Below, one piece after another: positions 1-8,933 of a stretch of DNA of 64,000 nt. Position 1 is the stretch's first letter. Every line of letters starts with the position of its first letter. Location: assembly GCF_000429465.1 (NCBI RefSeq), contig NZ_AUBX01000009.1:186001-250000 (forward strand), read 5' to 3'. The stretch is from Algoriphagus vanfongensis DSM 17529 (GTDB lineage: Bacteria > Bacteroidota > Bacteroidia > Cytophagales > Cyclobacteriaceae). The position numbers and the translations under genes were made by a program. The notes below the pieces were generated by a model. That model was not told the origin of the DNA, made no database searches, and was given only the letters and a program-made list of their open reading frames with translations.

Positions 1-530
1 TCCGGGAAGAGGGTATTGAACAAACTGAATAAAAACGCAATGCCGGTACTCAAAGCAACCAAAGTATCCATGTTGGCCTTGCCGTGTTTGGCTTGCTTCC
101 AAGCGTGGATATAAAAGTCCTTTCCGAAATAGAAAAGTACAGGAATCGTCAGCGTCAAGGAGATCCATTTTCCAGGTTCCCAATGCATAAAAAACATCCC
201 GATGACAAATATGGGGAGAGTTAATATTGCGGCTCCAATCGTTTTGCGTTTGGTAGCTTCATATTTTTTATATTGCTCATCCTCAATAGTTTCATTGATG
301 TCTTTCGAATCTATGATCAAGCCATATCCGATATCGGTCAGGGCTTGATTGAGTACATCAGGACTGGTGGATGAATCATATTCGATTTGGACTGTATTCG
401 TGGCGAAATTGACTGAAGCTGCGTGAACTCCATCCGTATGAGAGAGAATAGTTTCGACACTGGAAGCGCAGCCTGCACAAGTCATCCCGGTGACAGGAAA
501 AGTCCGGTTTTCAACTGGTTCATTTTTCAT
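1..530 (-). CDS. copA: Copper-translocating P-type ATPase, N-terminal part (cut by window edge)
   Basis: The first 176 codons of a heavy-metal P1B-type ATPase are visible, reading leftwards from an ATG at 530; the rest lies outside the window. Residues about 10-75 form a heavy-metal-associated (HMA) domain with the motif GMTCAGC (metal-binding Cys18 and Cys21). After a short cytoplasmic linker rich in E and K (about 78-95) come the first hydrophobic segments, ending in SGIAFLFSLF, as in CopA. The family pumps Cu(I), less often Ag(I), out of the cytoplasm at ATP cost. The CPC motif and the catalytic DKTG are not in view, so the metal is inferred from the HMA motif. It lies 78 bases behind the HMA-AraC regulator gene in the same direction and is probably co-transcribed with it. 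Confidence 0.9.
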   Translation of the reverse strand, partial: MKNEPVENRTFPVTGMTCAGCASSVETILSHTDGVHAASVNFATNTVQIEYDSSTSPDVLNQALTDIGYGLIIDSKDINETIEDEQYKKYEATKRKTIGAAILTLPIFVIGMFFMHWEPGKWISLTLTIPVLFYFGKDFYIHAWKQAKHGKANMDTLVALSTGIAFLFSLFNTLFP

Positions 531-608
531 ACCCAAATCTCCCTATTTTCTGGACGGAAAATCTTATAGAATTCCAGATGATCTTTGTAAGATTTTGACG
601 GGAGGGGA

Positions 609-1175
609 TTAGATCTCGTCCAGAGATTTTCGACTCGGATGCGATAGTTTTTTAAATTCACTCGGAGTCATTCCTGTTTCTTTTTTGAATTGGGAAGAAA
701 GATAGGCGACGCTGCTGTATCCCATCTGATGGGATATTTCGGACAGGTTCAATTCACCATAGGAGAGGAGTTCTTTGATTTTTTCCACTCGTTGCTTGGT
801 GATGAATCTTTCTATCGTGATCCCTTCTACTGTTGAAAACAAGCGACTCAGGTAGGAATAGTCGTGCTGGATGTTTTCGGAGATAATCTGTGAAAAATTA
901 GAGTTTCTCTCTCGGTCAAGTTGCTGAATCTCCTGAATGATCAAGGCTTTGATCTGAGCGATATATCCAGCGCTTTTGTCCTCCAAAAGTTCAAATCCCG
1001 CAGCTTTTAAATCGGAAGCTAAGGTTTGCAATTTTTCCTCGTTCAACGGGTTTTCCAACTCGATGGCACCCAGTTGGACTTGAATGGCAGGAATCTCATG
1101 CTTTGCAAGCAAATCCTGCACAGCGGCGATGCATCGGGGGCAAACCATGTTTTTGATTCGAAGAAGCTGACTCAT
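609..1175 (-). CDS. AraC-family regulator with N-terminal HMA-like metal domain
   Basis: A 188-residue protein in two parts. Residues 1-68 look like a degenerate heavy-metal-associated domain, with the sequence MVCPRC (Cys12, Cys15) at the usual CxxC place and a ferredoxin-like alternation of strands and helices. Residues about 85-180 are an AraC/XylS DNA-binding domain with two helix-turn-helix motifs; the signature around MGYSSVAYLSSQFKK is clear. Known AraC proteins usually carry a sugar-binding cupin here, so the metal domain suggests direct sensing of Cu(I) or a similar ion. The gene precedes the CopA gene on the same strand, which supports control of copper export; that link is inference. 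The ATG at 1175 is the natural start because the CxxC lies only 11 residues in. Confidence 0.85.
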   Translation of the reverse strand: MSQLLRIKNMVCPRCIAAVQDLLAKHEIPAIQVQLGAIELENPLNEEKLQTLASDLKAAGFELLEDKSAGYIAQIKALIIQEIQQLDRERNSNFSQIISENIQHDYSYLSRLFSTVEGITIERFITKQRVEKIKELLSYGELNLSEISHQMGYSSVAYLSSQFKKETGMTPSEFKKLSHPSRKSLDEI

Positions 1176-1250
1176 AGTTGTAAGTAAGGCTTTGGGCTAA
1201 AACTAATTGAAAGGAGGGAGAACTTCCCACAAATTTCTAAGGTAATAGAA

Positions 1251-1280
1251 ACAAAAAACCTCAACGTTTCAGTTGAGGTT
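1251..1280 (-). terminator. Intrinsic terminator after the efflux adaptor gene
   Basis: Nine-base-pair stem (1257-1265 with 1272-1280, arms AACCTCAAC and GTTGAGGTT) around a 6-base loop. On the minus strand it is followed by a run of U encoded by the A-tract at 1253-1258. It ends the sdaAB-tolC-adaptor transcript and separates it from the AraC-copA unit. Confidence 0.8.
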
Positions 1281-1302
1281 TTGTTTGTGTTTTAGTCTTG
1301 GA

Positions 1303-2613
1303 TTATTTTGCTCCAGCAGCTGTCGGTGCGTTTGTCTTATTGACTTTGGTCCCATTTTCAAGCTCCTTGCTTACTACGAAGTAGGGTCCTGAGATTACCT
1401 CTTGACCGTCCTGGATGCCTTCTAGGATTTCGATGTTTTGGAAATCAGAAATACCGGTTTTCACAGTTACCATTTTGGCTTCACCATTTTCCAATACGTA
1501 TACTAGTTCTTTCATTTTGGTCGTGCCATCAGATAGTGTATCGAGTTGATTCTCTCGGGTAGTCACTGCTGAAAGAGGAATAGAAAGCACATTGTCCTTC
1601 TGAGTCGTAATGATCTCCACGGAAGCGGTCATCCCAGGTCTGAAAGGATATTTGTTGCCTTCAGCGACCAAGTCTGCGTACGAGCTGTTGAGAATTCTGA
1701 TTTTCACCTCAAACTCTGTAACAGCATCTGTCGACGCTTTTGCATTGGCTGTATTGGCGATGCTGGTGACGATTCCTTTGAATTTTTTCCCTGAGAACGT
1801 ATAAGCATCCACATCGATGATCGTCGTGTCACCTTTGCTCAATCGCACAATATCATTCTCGTTTACATTGACACGTACTTCCATTTGAGACAGGTCAGCG
1901 ATGGTCAGCATCTCGGTACCTGCCATCTGCTGTGTACCTACTACACGTTCGCCTTTTTCTACCAAAAGATTGGATACAATGCCATTGACAGGAGAATACA
2001 CATTTGTCAATCGGAGGTTTTCTGCAGCCTCGTTGACAGATGCCTGCGAACTTTTCACGACGAATTCAGCTGCAACTACATTTTGTTTGGCAGCTTCCAA
2101 ATCCTTCTGAGCAGTAATGTAGTCTGCCTGAGCTTGCTCATAATCAGATTCAGATATGGCCTTTTCTTCAAACAATTTTTGCTGTCTATTGTAGGTTAGT
2201 TCAGATCTGGTAAACTGTGCCTCGGCTCTTTGCAAGCTTGCTTTTGCTTGTGCCAAGTTAGCTTGCTGCTGGTTGAGGTTTGCATTGCTTCTGTCCAGTG
2301 CCGAGATGAAGTTATCAGGTCTGATTTTGACCAAAAGTTTTCCTACCGCCACAGAGTCACCTTCGGCGACGTTGAGTTCGATGATTTCACCTGCTACGTC
2401 AGGGCTGAGGTTGACTTCGATTTCCGGTTGGATTTCCCCAGATGCACTCACTTTTTCGATGATGGAGTTGCTGCTGGCTTTGGTGGTCTGGATATCGATG
2501 ACATTTTCACCTCCGATCCATCCCATAGATCTGCCTATCACTGCGAAAATAATGATGACACCTACGGCACCTAAAAGATAATATAAGAGCTTGTTGGATT
2601 TTTTGTTTGCCAT
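1303..2613 (-). CDS. Efflux periplasmic adaptor subunit (HlyD/MacA type)
   Basis: A 436-residue membrane-fusion protein. Residues 8-28 form one transmembrane anchor (LLYYLLGAVGVIIIFAV); residues about 55-100 are the first half of the lipoyl/barrel-sandwich domain (VSASGEIQPE, VAGEIIELNV); residues 105-205 are a long alanine/glutamine-rich coiled-coil hairpin; then the second lipoyl half (VYSPVNGIVSNLLVEKGERV) and beta-barrel and membrane-proximal domains. Such adaptors bridge an inner-membrane pump to a TolC channel. The tolC-type gene ends 3 bases before this start, so the two are co-translated. The expected MacB-like ABC permease is absent: a terminator follows at once. The C-terminal tail is Ala/Lys/Asn rich. 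Confidence 0.9.
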   Translation of the reverse strand: MANKKSNKLLYYLLGAVGVIIIFAVIGRSMGWIGGENVIDIQTTKASSNSIIEKVSASGEIQPEIEVNLSPDVAGEIIELNVAEGDSVAVGKLLVKIRPDNFISALDRSNANLNQQQANLAQAKASLQRAEAQFTRSELTYNRQQKLFEEKAISESDYEQAQADYITAQKDLEAAKQNVVAAEFVVKSSQASVNEAAENLRLTNVYSPVNGIVSNLLVEKGERVVGTQQMAGTEMLTIADLSQMEVRVNVNENDIVRLSKGDTTIIDVDAYTFSGKKFKGIVTSIANTANAKASTDAVTEFEVKIRILNSSYADLVAEGNKYPFRPGMTASVEIITTQKDNVLSIPLSAVTTRENQLDTLSDGTTKMKELVYVLENGEAKMVTVKTGISDFQNIEILEGIQDGQEVISGPYFVVSKELENGTKVNKTNAPTAAGAK

Positions 2614-2616
2614 GGT

Positions 2617-3948
2617 TTAGTTGAGATTGAGGGGATTACCCAGATAGAAATCTAAAACTTTTACTCTGAAAATATAAGTGTACTTGTCATATGCCAACTG
2701 AGACTGAGCACTGAACAAGTTATTTTGAGCTACTTGGAAATCGGTGTAGTTGATAGCTCCCAAGTCAAATCGTTGCTTGGCAATTCGGAAGGACTCCTCC
2801 AAACTTTGGACTCTACTTAGGGATGCTTCGTAGGATTGCTCGGAAGCCATTGCATTATTATAAGCAGTTTCTATGTCCTGGCGTAGCTGGTTTCTAGTTT
2901 CCAACTCGGTGATTTCTGCCAGTTTCTGCTGCACACGAGCTCGCTGCACAGATGCTTTGTTGGCCAATCGTGAAAATAGAGGGATGTTCAGCTGGATTCC
3001 AGCAGACTGAGAAAAGTTGAAATCTATCTGATCCTTGAAAGGCTCATCGTAAATGTCTACATAGTTGGTGCTCAAGTTGGCCCCAACTCCCAAGGTAGGA
3101 TAGAAGCCACTTTTTGCAATCTTCACACCTTGCTCAGCGCTTTCGATTCCGATTTGTGCGGCTTTGATTTCAGGCATGATTTCCAGCGCTGTGCCGTAGA
3201 TGGAGGCTGAGTTTTCAGAAGTCATAAATGCATCATCGACTGAAAGGTCTGGATTGACGATCTGAAAATCAGAGGTGTACGGTATCTGAAGAGCCTGTGC
3301 TAGGCTGAGCAAGGAACCATTCAATGTCGCTTGCGCATTGATCAGATCTACCCGGTTGGTCGCTAGCTGAGATTCCAAATCGAGCTGATCGGCCAAGGGA
3401 AGAGAACCAGCATCTACCAAAACTTTGGTTCTTTGGAATTGCTCCTGAGTCGTATTGAGTTGGTTTTGGCTGATTTTGACCTGCTCTTGATTGAAGACCA
3501 CATTGACATACAGGTTGATCACATTGAGAATGATCTGGTTTTTTGTAGCCTCAATATTAAACTGACCTTGCTCAAGATCCAATTTGGATTGCTTGATGGA
3601 ATTATTGATTCTTCCGGCATTGTAAAGAGTCAAATTGGAACTACCGAACAAATTGATGTTTCCGATCCGTTGAGTTTCAAATAAGTTGGTGGCCGGGTTG
3701 ATCGAACGACCCCAGTTGAAGTTGGTCGCGCCACCTACAGAAAGATTGGGGTATCGGGCTCCTTGGTTTTGGAGCAAAGTAGCTTCCAATGTTTCCTGAT
3801 TCAGCTCGCTTCTTTTGAGAGTCAGGTTGTTCTGAATAGCCAAATTGACAGCCGATTCCAGATCTAAGGGGCCGATTGGATTTTCTTGAGAAATAGCGCA
3901 AGTCACTATTCCCAAAGAGAGTCCTAAGCTCAGTAAAAGTTTCTTCAT
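2617..3948 (-). CDS. TolC-family outer-membrane efflux channel
   Basis: A 443-residue outer-membrane factor with a signal peptide (MKKLLLSLGLSLGIVTCAISQ). The body shows the two-fold internal repeat of the family: N-terminal half with LESAVNLAIQNN and the helical NQLNTTQEQFQRTKVLVDAG segment, C-terminal half with ALEIMPEIKAAQIGIESAE and SYEASLSRVQSLEESFRIAKQRFDLGAINYTDF. It would form the trimeric outer-membrane tunnel for the adaptor encoded directly downstream. The sdaAB gene lies 32 bases upstream on the same strand with no terminator between, so they may share a transcript. Substrate unknown. Confidence 0.92.
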   Translation of the reverse strand: MKKLLLSLGLSLGIVTCAISQENPIGPLDLESAVNLAIQNNLTLKRSELNQETLEATLLQNQGARYPNLSVGGATNFNWGRSINPATNLFETQRIGNINLFGSSNLTLYNAGRINNSIKQSKLDLEQGQFNIEATKNQIILNVINLYVNVVFNQEQVKISQNQLNTTQEQFQRTKVLVDAGSLPLADQLDLESQLATNRVDLINAQATLNGSLLSLAQALQIPYTSDFQIVNPDLSVDDAFMTSENSASIYGTALEIMPEIKAAQIGIESAEQGVKIAKSGFYPTLGVGANLSTNYVDIYDEPFKDQIDFNFSQSAGIQLNIPLFSRLANKASVQRARVQQKLAEITELETRNQLRQDIETAYNNAMASEQSYEASLSRVQSLEESFRIAKQRFDLGAINYTDFQVAQNNLFSAQSQLAYDKYTYIFRVKVLDFYLGNPLNLN

Positions 3949-3980
3949 TTTTATTGGTTTTGAGCCTTGTCGATTGACTA

Positions 3981-4658
3981 TTATAAGTCAATATCAGGGA
4001 TATAAATTAATTCTTTGATCCAGCTAAGAGATCGTAAATACTCCAAGGTAATCGTTTTGATGCCAGAATCCATTTCTATGACATGGCAAGCCAGGTCATG
4101 TTTGCCCTTTCTGGAGACAGACATCGTGGCAATATTGGCTTTTTCCTGAGCGATCACAGACGAAATAAAAGCAATAGCTCCAGACACATCATCGGCTTTG
4201 ATGATGAGTGTATGCATTTGTGCGGAGAAATTTGCCACGAAGCCATCCACTTCAGCAATATTAATCAATCCTCCTCCCAAACTCTCGCCGACTACTTCTA
4301 CGGATTTTTCTCCTTTTCTCAAGTTGAGCTTGATTGTATTCGGGTGGTGTACTGATGAATTTCCGATGGATTTAAATTTGTATTGAAATCCCTCTTCTTC
4401 CGCCAGCTGCAGTGAAAGTTTGATTCGCTCATCGTCGGTTTTGAAATCCATCAAGCCACCCACAATTGCCCGGTCACTTCCATGCCCTTCGTAGGTTCTA
4501 GCAAATGAATTGTAGAAGACGATGGAGGCCTCGTCAGGCTTGCCTCCCAGCACCCTGATCGCAGCCCGGGCGATACGCACCACGCCTGCTGTATGTGAGG
4601 ATGATGGGCCGATCATCACAGGTCCTATCATGTCAAAAATGCTACTTTTTCCAGCCAT
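3981..4658 (-). CDS. sdaAB: L-serine ammonia-lyase, beta subunit
   Basis: A 225-residue protein matching the beta subunit of iron-sulphur-dependent L-serine dehydratase (L-serine to pyruvate and ammonia). Near the N-terminus is the family signature GPSSSHTAG (residues 17-25), followed by SDRAIVGGLMDF; the C-terminal about 75 residues (MHTLIIKADDVSGAIAFISS onward) are an ACT domain, the usual regulatory fold. The [4Fe-4S]-binding alpha subunit is not adjacent and not elsewhere in the window, so it must be encoded in another locus if the enzyme works. The gene stands 32 bases before the tolC-type gene and diverges from the class IV aminotransferase gene. Confidence 0.9.
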   Translation of the reverse strand: MAGKSSIFDMIGPVMIGPSSSHTAGVVRIARAAIRVLGGKPDEASIVFYNSFARTYEGHGSDRAIVGGLMDFKTDDERIKLSLQLAEEEGFQYKFKSIGNSSVHHPNTIKLNLRKGEKSVEVVGESLGGGLINIAEVDGFVANFSAQMHTLIIKADDVSGAIAFISSVIAQEKANIATMSVSRKGKHDLACHVIEMDSGIKTITLEYLRSLSWIKELIYIPDIDL

Positions 4659-4788
4659 CGCCCGTCTTGTCCAATTTTAATGCTAATCTTAGGTAAAGCA
4701 ATTATTCCTGCATAAAAATGATAATTATTGTTTGATTAAGTGAAATATTCACACTTCAATTCTAGAAATTTAAGAGTTTTCTAAATAG

Positions 4789-4805
4789 ACAGTTTTCTTA
4801 ACTGT
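4789..4805. repeat. Perfect inverted repeat before the aminotransferase gene
   Basis: Arms ACAGTT (4789-4794) and AACTGT (4800-4805) with a 5-base spacer, 18 bases before the ATG at 4824 in the 165-base divergent region between sdaAB and the aminotransferase gene. It may be an operator or a short mRNA hairpin. A second small symmetric site (GTGAA-ATA-TTCAC) lies at 4740-4752. Confidence 0.4.
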
Positions 4806-4823
4806 ACGGTAACGAACAAGTAA

Positions 4824-5633
4824 ATGAGCGATTTCGGAACAGTCCTTTTCAAATCCGGCCAATCATCCGAATGGCTACCCAATTCTTCCGGACTATATCC
4901 GAATAGAGGAATGTATTTTGGGGATGGGCTTTTTGAGACTATGGTATATGACGGGCAAGACATTCGTTTTTTTGAATACCATTTGGAGCGGATTCGAGAG
5001 GGGTGTCAGGTCTTAGGTTTGGACGAGGGCCAGCTAGATCCCCGACAATTGCAAGAGGTAGTAATCAAGAGATCCAAGCAAACTCAAAAGCGAATCCGGT
5101 GGACCGTCTACAGGTCAGGAATGGGTAGGTATACTCCAGCCACAGACCAGCTGGAGCAAGTACTGCAAATCGCTCCATTCGTACCTGCACCCCAGCTCAA
5201 AGAAAATGCTGTTTTTTGTTCAGCTGTACATCTAGCTTACTCCAGTTTTTCCAAACTCAAAACTATCTCTGCTCTACCTTATGTATTGGCTGGCAAAGAA
5301 AAACTGGAGCAGAAGGCGGATGAAATCATACTCTGTGATTCAGCAGGAAATATAGCTGAGGCCGGTGCATCCAATATATTCTGGATCACTGGAAAACAAG
5401 TTTTTACACCTGCTTTGGAGGCTGGCGGAATCGCCGGAGTGAGTAGAAGGCTCATTCTTGAACATCTGGCTAAACTTGGTGTCAATGTGCAGATTGGCTT
5501 ATTTCCTAAAGAAACTTTACTGCAAGCAGATCAGGTATTTACCAGCAATGTGACAGGGATAAGTATGGTCAAAAGGCTGGAGGATGTGGAATTTGATTGT
5601 GAAAGGCCTGATTTCCTTACGAATCTTCTTTGA
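4824..5633 (+). CDS. PLP-dependent class IV aminotransferase (PabC/D-amino acid transaminase-like)
   Basis: A 269-residue fold-type IV PLP enzyme. The N-terminal domain has NRGMYFGDGLFETM, the usual start of the family core, and FEYHLERIREG with the phosphate-proximal arginine. The PLP Schiff-base lysine is most likely Lys146 in SKLKTIS, and EAGASNIFWI and GIAGVSRRLIL are the conserved cofactor-binding segments. The family includes 4-amino-4-deoxychorismate lyase (PabC, folate synthesis), branched-chain aminotransferase and D-amino-acid transaminase. Length and sequence style fit PabC or a D-Ala transaminase better than IlvE, but no neighbour settles it; no PabA/PabB gene is in view. Transcribed alone, divergently from sdaAB. 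Confidence 0.85.
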   Translation: MSDFGTVLFKSGQSSEWLPNSSGLYPNRGMYFGDGLFETMVYDGQDIRFFEYHLERIREGCQVLGLDEGQLDPRQLQEVVIKRSKQTQKRIRWTVYRSGMGRYTPATDQLEQVLQIAPFVPAPQLKENAVFCSAVHLAYSSFSKLKTISALPYVLAGKEKLEQKADEIILCDSAGNIAEAGASNIFWITGKQVFTPALEAGGIAGVSRRLILEHLAKLGVNVQIGLFPKETLLQADQVFTSNVTGISMVKRLEDVEFDCERPDFLTNLL

Positions 5634-5751
5634 AAAACAGGAAATCATCACTTGAGATCGAGACCTTTCAGTGAAAGTTTTATATTTAACGCTTTATTAT
5701 TTATCACCTAGTCTTTTAACCAAAAAATTAATTCATAACCCAACCTAACCT

Positions 5752-7395
5752 ATGCTCTTAGAACCTTTAGACTTAGCAGTATTTATAGGATACTGCTTGT
5801 TGATTGTGGGGATGGGCCTTTTTGTTTCTCAGGAAAAAAAGGGCCATGTCAAAAACTCCTCAGATTATTTCTTGGCCTCCAAGGCGCTCCCTTGGTGGGC
5901 TGTAGGTGCCTCTCTGATTGCATCCAATATCTCTGCGGAGCAGTTTATCGGAATGTCAGGCTCCGGATTTGCCTTGGGGCTGGCGATCTCTACCTATGAG
6001 TGGATGGCTGCTGCTACCTTGCTGGTGGTGGCAATATTTTTCCTTCCGGTGTATATCAAGAAAGGAATTTACACGATGCCGGGCTTTTTGCTGGATCGTT
6101 ATGATTCTCGGGTCCGAACTACCATGGCCGTGTTCTGGCTTTTGCTTTATGTATTTGTCAACTTGACCTCTGTGCTCTATTTGGGAGCTTTGAGTTTGAA
6201 TACGATTTTGGATGTGCCGATGGTTTATGGGATCATAGGTTTGGCGGCTTTTGCTATGATTTATTCCATTTATGGAGGTTTGAAAGCGGTAGCATGGACT
6301 GATGTAGTTCAAGTGGTTTTCTTGATTTTGGGTGGTTTGGCGACTACCTATATTGCGCTGCAAATGGTCGGCGGAGGGGACGTTTGGGAAGGGATGAGCT
6401 TGCTTCGTAAAGAGGTTCCCGGGCACTTTTCTATGATTCTGTCCAAAGGTGAAATGATGATCCCAGATGGTCAGGGAGGAGAAAGAGATGCGTATCTGGA
6501 TCTGCCGGGACTGAGTGTCTTGGTCGGAGGGATGTGGATCACAAACTTGAGTTATTGGGGTTTCAACCAATATATCACCCAAAGAGCGCTGGCGGCAAAA
6601 AGCCTGGATGAAGCTCAAAAAGGGATGATTTTCGCAGGCTTCTTGAAGTTGTTGATGCCATTGATCGTGGTCATTCCTGGCATTGCTGCCTTGGTTATTG
6701 TCAATAATGGGATGGATACGGGCTTTATCGATTCGATGAAAGATCCTGTGACAGGATTGGTCAAGTCTGACCGCGCCTATCCGACCTTGCTTCAATTGCT
6801 TCCAGTTGGTCTGAAAGGACTTGCTTTCGCAGCTTTGACTGCGGCCATCGTATCTTCGTTGGCTTCCATGGCTAATAGTACTTCGACTATTTTCACAATG
6901 GATATCTATACGAAGTATTTTGGAAAAAATGCCTCGGAAGTGAAGCAAGTGAGAGTGGGACGAATCACTGCTTTGGTTGCTTTCGTGATTGCGGCAATTG
7001 TAGCACCTGCTTTGGGACAGTTGGATCAGGCTTTCCAGTTTATCCAAGAATATACTGGCTTTATTAGCCCAGGTGTATTTGCCATTTTCTTCTTTGGGGT
7101 TTTCTGGAAAAAAACCACTTCCAATGCAGCGTTGGTAGGAGCGGCTTTGAGTATTCCTTTGTCAGTGGTTTTGAAAATAGCCTTTCCTGACCTACCGTTC
7201 ATTGATAGAATGGGTGTCGTATTCTTGATTTTGGCTACTCTCATGATTGTGATTTCTCTGGTAGAAGGAAAAGGAAAAGATCATCCAAATAGCATCGAAA
7301 TCAACAAGGAGCTATTCCGTACCAGTACTCAGTTTAAAATCGGTGCATTTTTGATTGCGGGCATCACGGCCGCATTGTATATAATCTTTTGGTAA
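5752..7395 (+). CDS. Sodium/solute symporter, probable D-xylose (sugar) transporter
   Basis: A 547-residue SSS (SLC5) family symporter with about 14 hydrophobic segments spread from residue 5 to 545. Typical features are the early SSDYFLASKALPWWAVGASLIASNISAEQFIGMSG region (substrate and Na+ site), WTDVVQVVFLILGG, and ALTAAIVSSLASMANS with the serines of the second sodium site. It resembles SGLT-type sugar carriers. The kinase start lies only 2 bases after its stop, so it is translationally coupled to xylB and then xylA; from this I infer Na+-driven uptake of D-xylose across the inner membrane. No dedicated xylose regulator is in the window. Confidence 0.88.
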   Translation: MLLEPLDLAVFIGYCLLIVGMGLFVSQEKKGHVKNSSDYFLASKALPWWAVGASLIASNISAEQFIGMSGSGFALGLAISTYEWMAAATLLVVAIFFLPVYIKKGIYTMPGFLLDRYDSRVRTTMAVFWLLLYVFVNLTSVLYLGALSLNTILDVPMVYGIIGLAAFAMIYSIYGGLKAVAWTDVVQVVFLILGGLATTYIALQMVGGGDVWEGMSLLRKEVPGHFSMILSKGEMMIPDGQGGERDAYLDLPGLSVLVGGMWITNLSYWGFNQYITQRALAAKSLDEAQKGMIFAGFLKLLMPLIVVIPGIAALVIVNNGMDTGFIDSMKDPVTGLVKSDRAYPTLLQLLPVGLKGLAFAALTAAIVSSLASMANSTSTIFTMDIYTKYFGKNASEVKQVRVGRITALVAFVIAAIVAPALGQLDQAFQFIQEYTGFISPGVFAIFFFGVFWKKTTSNAALVGAALSIPLSVVLKIAFPDLPFIDRMGVVFLILATLMIVISLVEGKGKDHPNSIEINKELFRTSTQFKIGAFLIAGITAALYIIFW

Positions 7396-7397
7396 GA

Positions 7398-8900
7398 ATG
7401 AGAAAATTATTGTTGGGACTGGACATTGGAAGTTCGTCCGTCAAAGCATCTCTCTTAGATGCAGATAGTGGAAAGGCATTAGTTTCCAAAGCTTTTCCTG
7501 ATCAGGAATTGGCTATCGATTCGCCTCAAAGCGGCTGGGCAGAGCAAGAGCCTGAAATGTGGTGGAAGTATGTGGCTGAAGCCAGCAAATACGTACATCA
7601 AAAAGCAGGTGTCAAGAAGGGAGAACTCAAAGGTATCGGTATAGCCTATCAGATGCACGGCTTGGTGATCGTGGACAAAGAGCAGCAGGTACTCCGACCT
7701 TCTATTATCTGGTGCGATAGCCGTGCTGTGGGGATTGGTGAGAAAGCATTTCAGGAGCTTGGCGAAGAATATTGCCTCAAAAACCTATTGAATTCACCGG
7801 GAAATTTCACTGCCTCCAAACTGAGATGGGTTATCGAAAATGAACCCGAGACAGCTGCCAAAATTCATAAAATGATGCTTCCGGGTGATTATATAGCGAT
7901 GAAACTGACCGGAGAGATCCTGACGTCAGAGACAGGGCTTTCTGAGGGGATTTTCTGGGATTTTCAAAAAAACGGAATTAGTGAGCAGGTTTTGGAGAAC
8001 TATGGAATCAACCGGGAGTGGATTCCTGAGGTCGTTCCATCCTATTCGATTCAGGGAAAAGTAACTGCTGCAGCCTCTCAACTCTGTGGAATAGAAGAAG
8101 GTGTTCCAGTCTCGTATAGAGCAGGGGACCAGCCTAATAATGCATTTTCGCTACAGGTTCTCAAGCCGGGCGAATTGGCAACTACTGCAGGTACATCAGG
8201 TACCGTCTATGGTGTATGTGATACGCCGTTGCACGATCCTCTTTCTCGTGTCAATACGTTTGTCCATGTCAATCACCAAGAAAAAAAGCCATCTTACGGA
8301 GTCCTCTTGTGTGTCAATGGAACGGGGATTCTCAATAGCTGGCTCAAACAATTGATGGGAGCTAACCACATCGATTATGAAGAGATGAATACTTTGGCTT
8401 CCTCTGTAGGAATCGGAGCGGATGGCCTATCATTTATTCCTTTTGGAAATGGCACCGAGCGAATCATGCAAAACAAGCACGTGGGAGCACATCTCATGGG
8501 ATTGGATCTTCTGAAACATCAAAAAGGGCATGTACTCAGAGCTGCTCAAGAAGGGATTGTTTCAGCATTGACATTTGGTTTCCGGATCATGCAAGACATG
8601 GGCTTGGACCTGAAAACTGTCAAAGCAGGTAAGGCGAATATGTTTCTGAGTCCATTGTTTCGCAAAACCTTTATTCATATGAACCAGGTAAATCTGGAGC
8701 TTTATGATACAGATGGAGCTCAGGGAGCCGCAAGAGGGGCTGGGATAGGAGCAGGAGTTTTTGCTTCGGAAGACGAGGCATTTGCAGGATTGACTTTGCT
8801 GGAGACTTTTGAGCCAAATGAAAATTTCTACGAACCTTATGAAGAAGTTTACTCCCGCTGGAAAAACCAATTGGAAAGTATCCAAAAAATGAACTTATAA
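7398..8900 (+). CDS. xylB: Xylulokinase
   Basis: A 500-residue FGGY-family kinase that phosphorylates D-xylulose to xylulose 5-phosphate. Visible motifs are GLDIGSSSVKASL (N-terminal phosphate loop), QMHGLV (the xylulokinase-type signature), IWCDSRA, the catalytic aspartate in YRAGDQPNN, and ATTAGTSGTVYGV in the C-terminal ATPase domain. I start at the ATG at 7398; an in-frame TTG at 7389 would overlap the symporter stop and add only VR-type residues. It sits between transporter and isomerase, 33 bases before xylA. Confidence 0.95.
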   Translation: MRKLLLGLDIGSSSVKASLLDADSGKALVSKAFPDQELAIDSPQSGWAEQEPEMWWKYVAEASKYVHQKAGVKKGELKGIGIAYQMHGLVIVDKEQQVLRPSIIWCDSRAVGIGEKAFQELGEEYCLKNLLNSPGNFTASKLRWVIENEPETAAKIHKMMLPGDYIAMKLTGEILTSETGLSEGIFWDFQKNGISEQVLENYGINREWIPEVVPSYSIQGKVTAAASQLCGIEEGVPVSYRAGDQPNNAFSLQVLKPGELATTAGTSGTVYGVCDTPLHDPLSRVNTFVHVNHQEKKPSYGVLLCVNGTGILNSWLKQLMGANHIDYEEMNTLASSVGIGADGLSFIPFGNGTERIMQNKHVGAHLMGLDLLKHQKGHVLRAAQEGIVSALTFGFRIMQDMGLDLKTVKAGKANMFLSPLFRKTFIHMNQVNLELYDTDGAQGAARGAGIGAGVFASEDEAFAGLTLLETFEPNENFYEPYEEVYSRWKNQLESIQKMNL

Positions 8901-8933
8901 TTGTAAGAAAATAATTAAACCTAAAAACCTATT

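Noticed and set aside
5956..7047. A 363-codon open frame on the minus strand inside the sodium symporter gene
   Set aside because: It is antisense to a gene with clear family motifs, has a biased His/Ser/Asn/Arg composition, and no recognisable domain.
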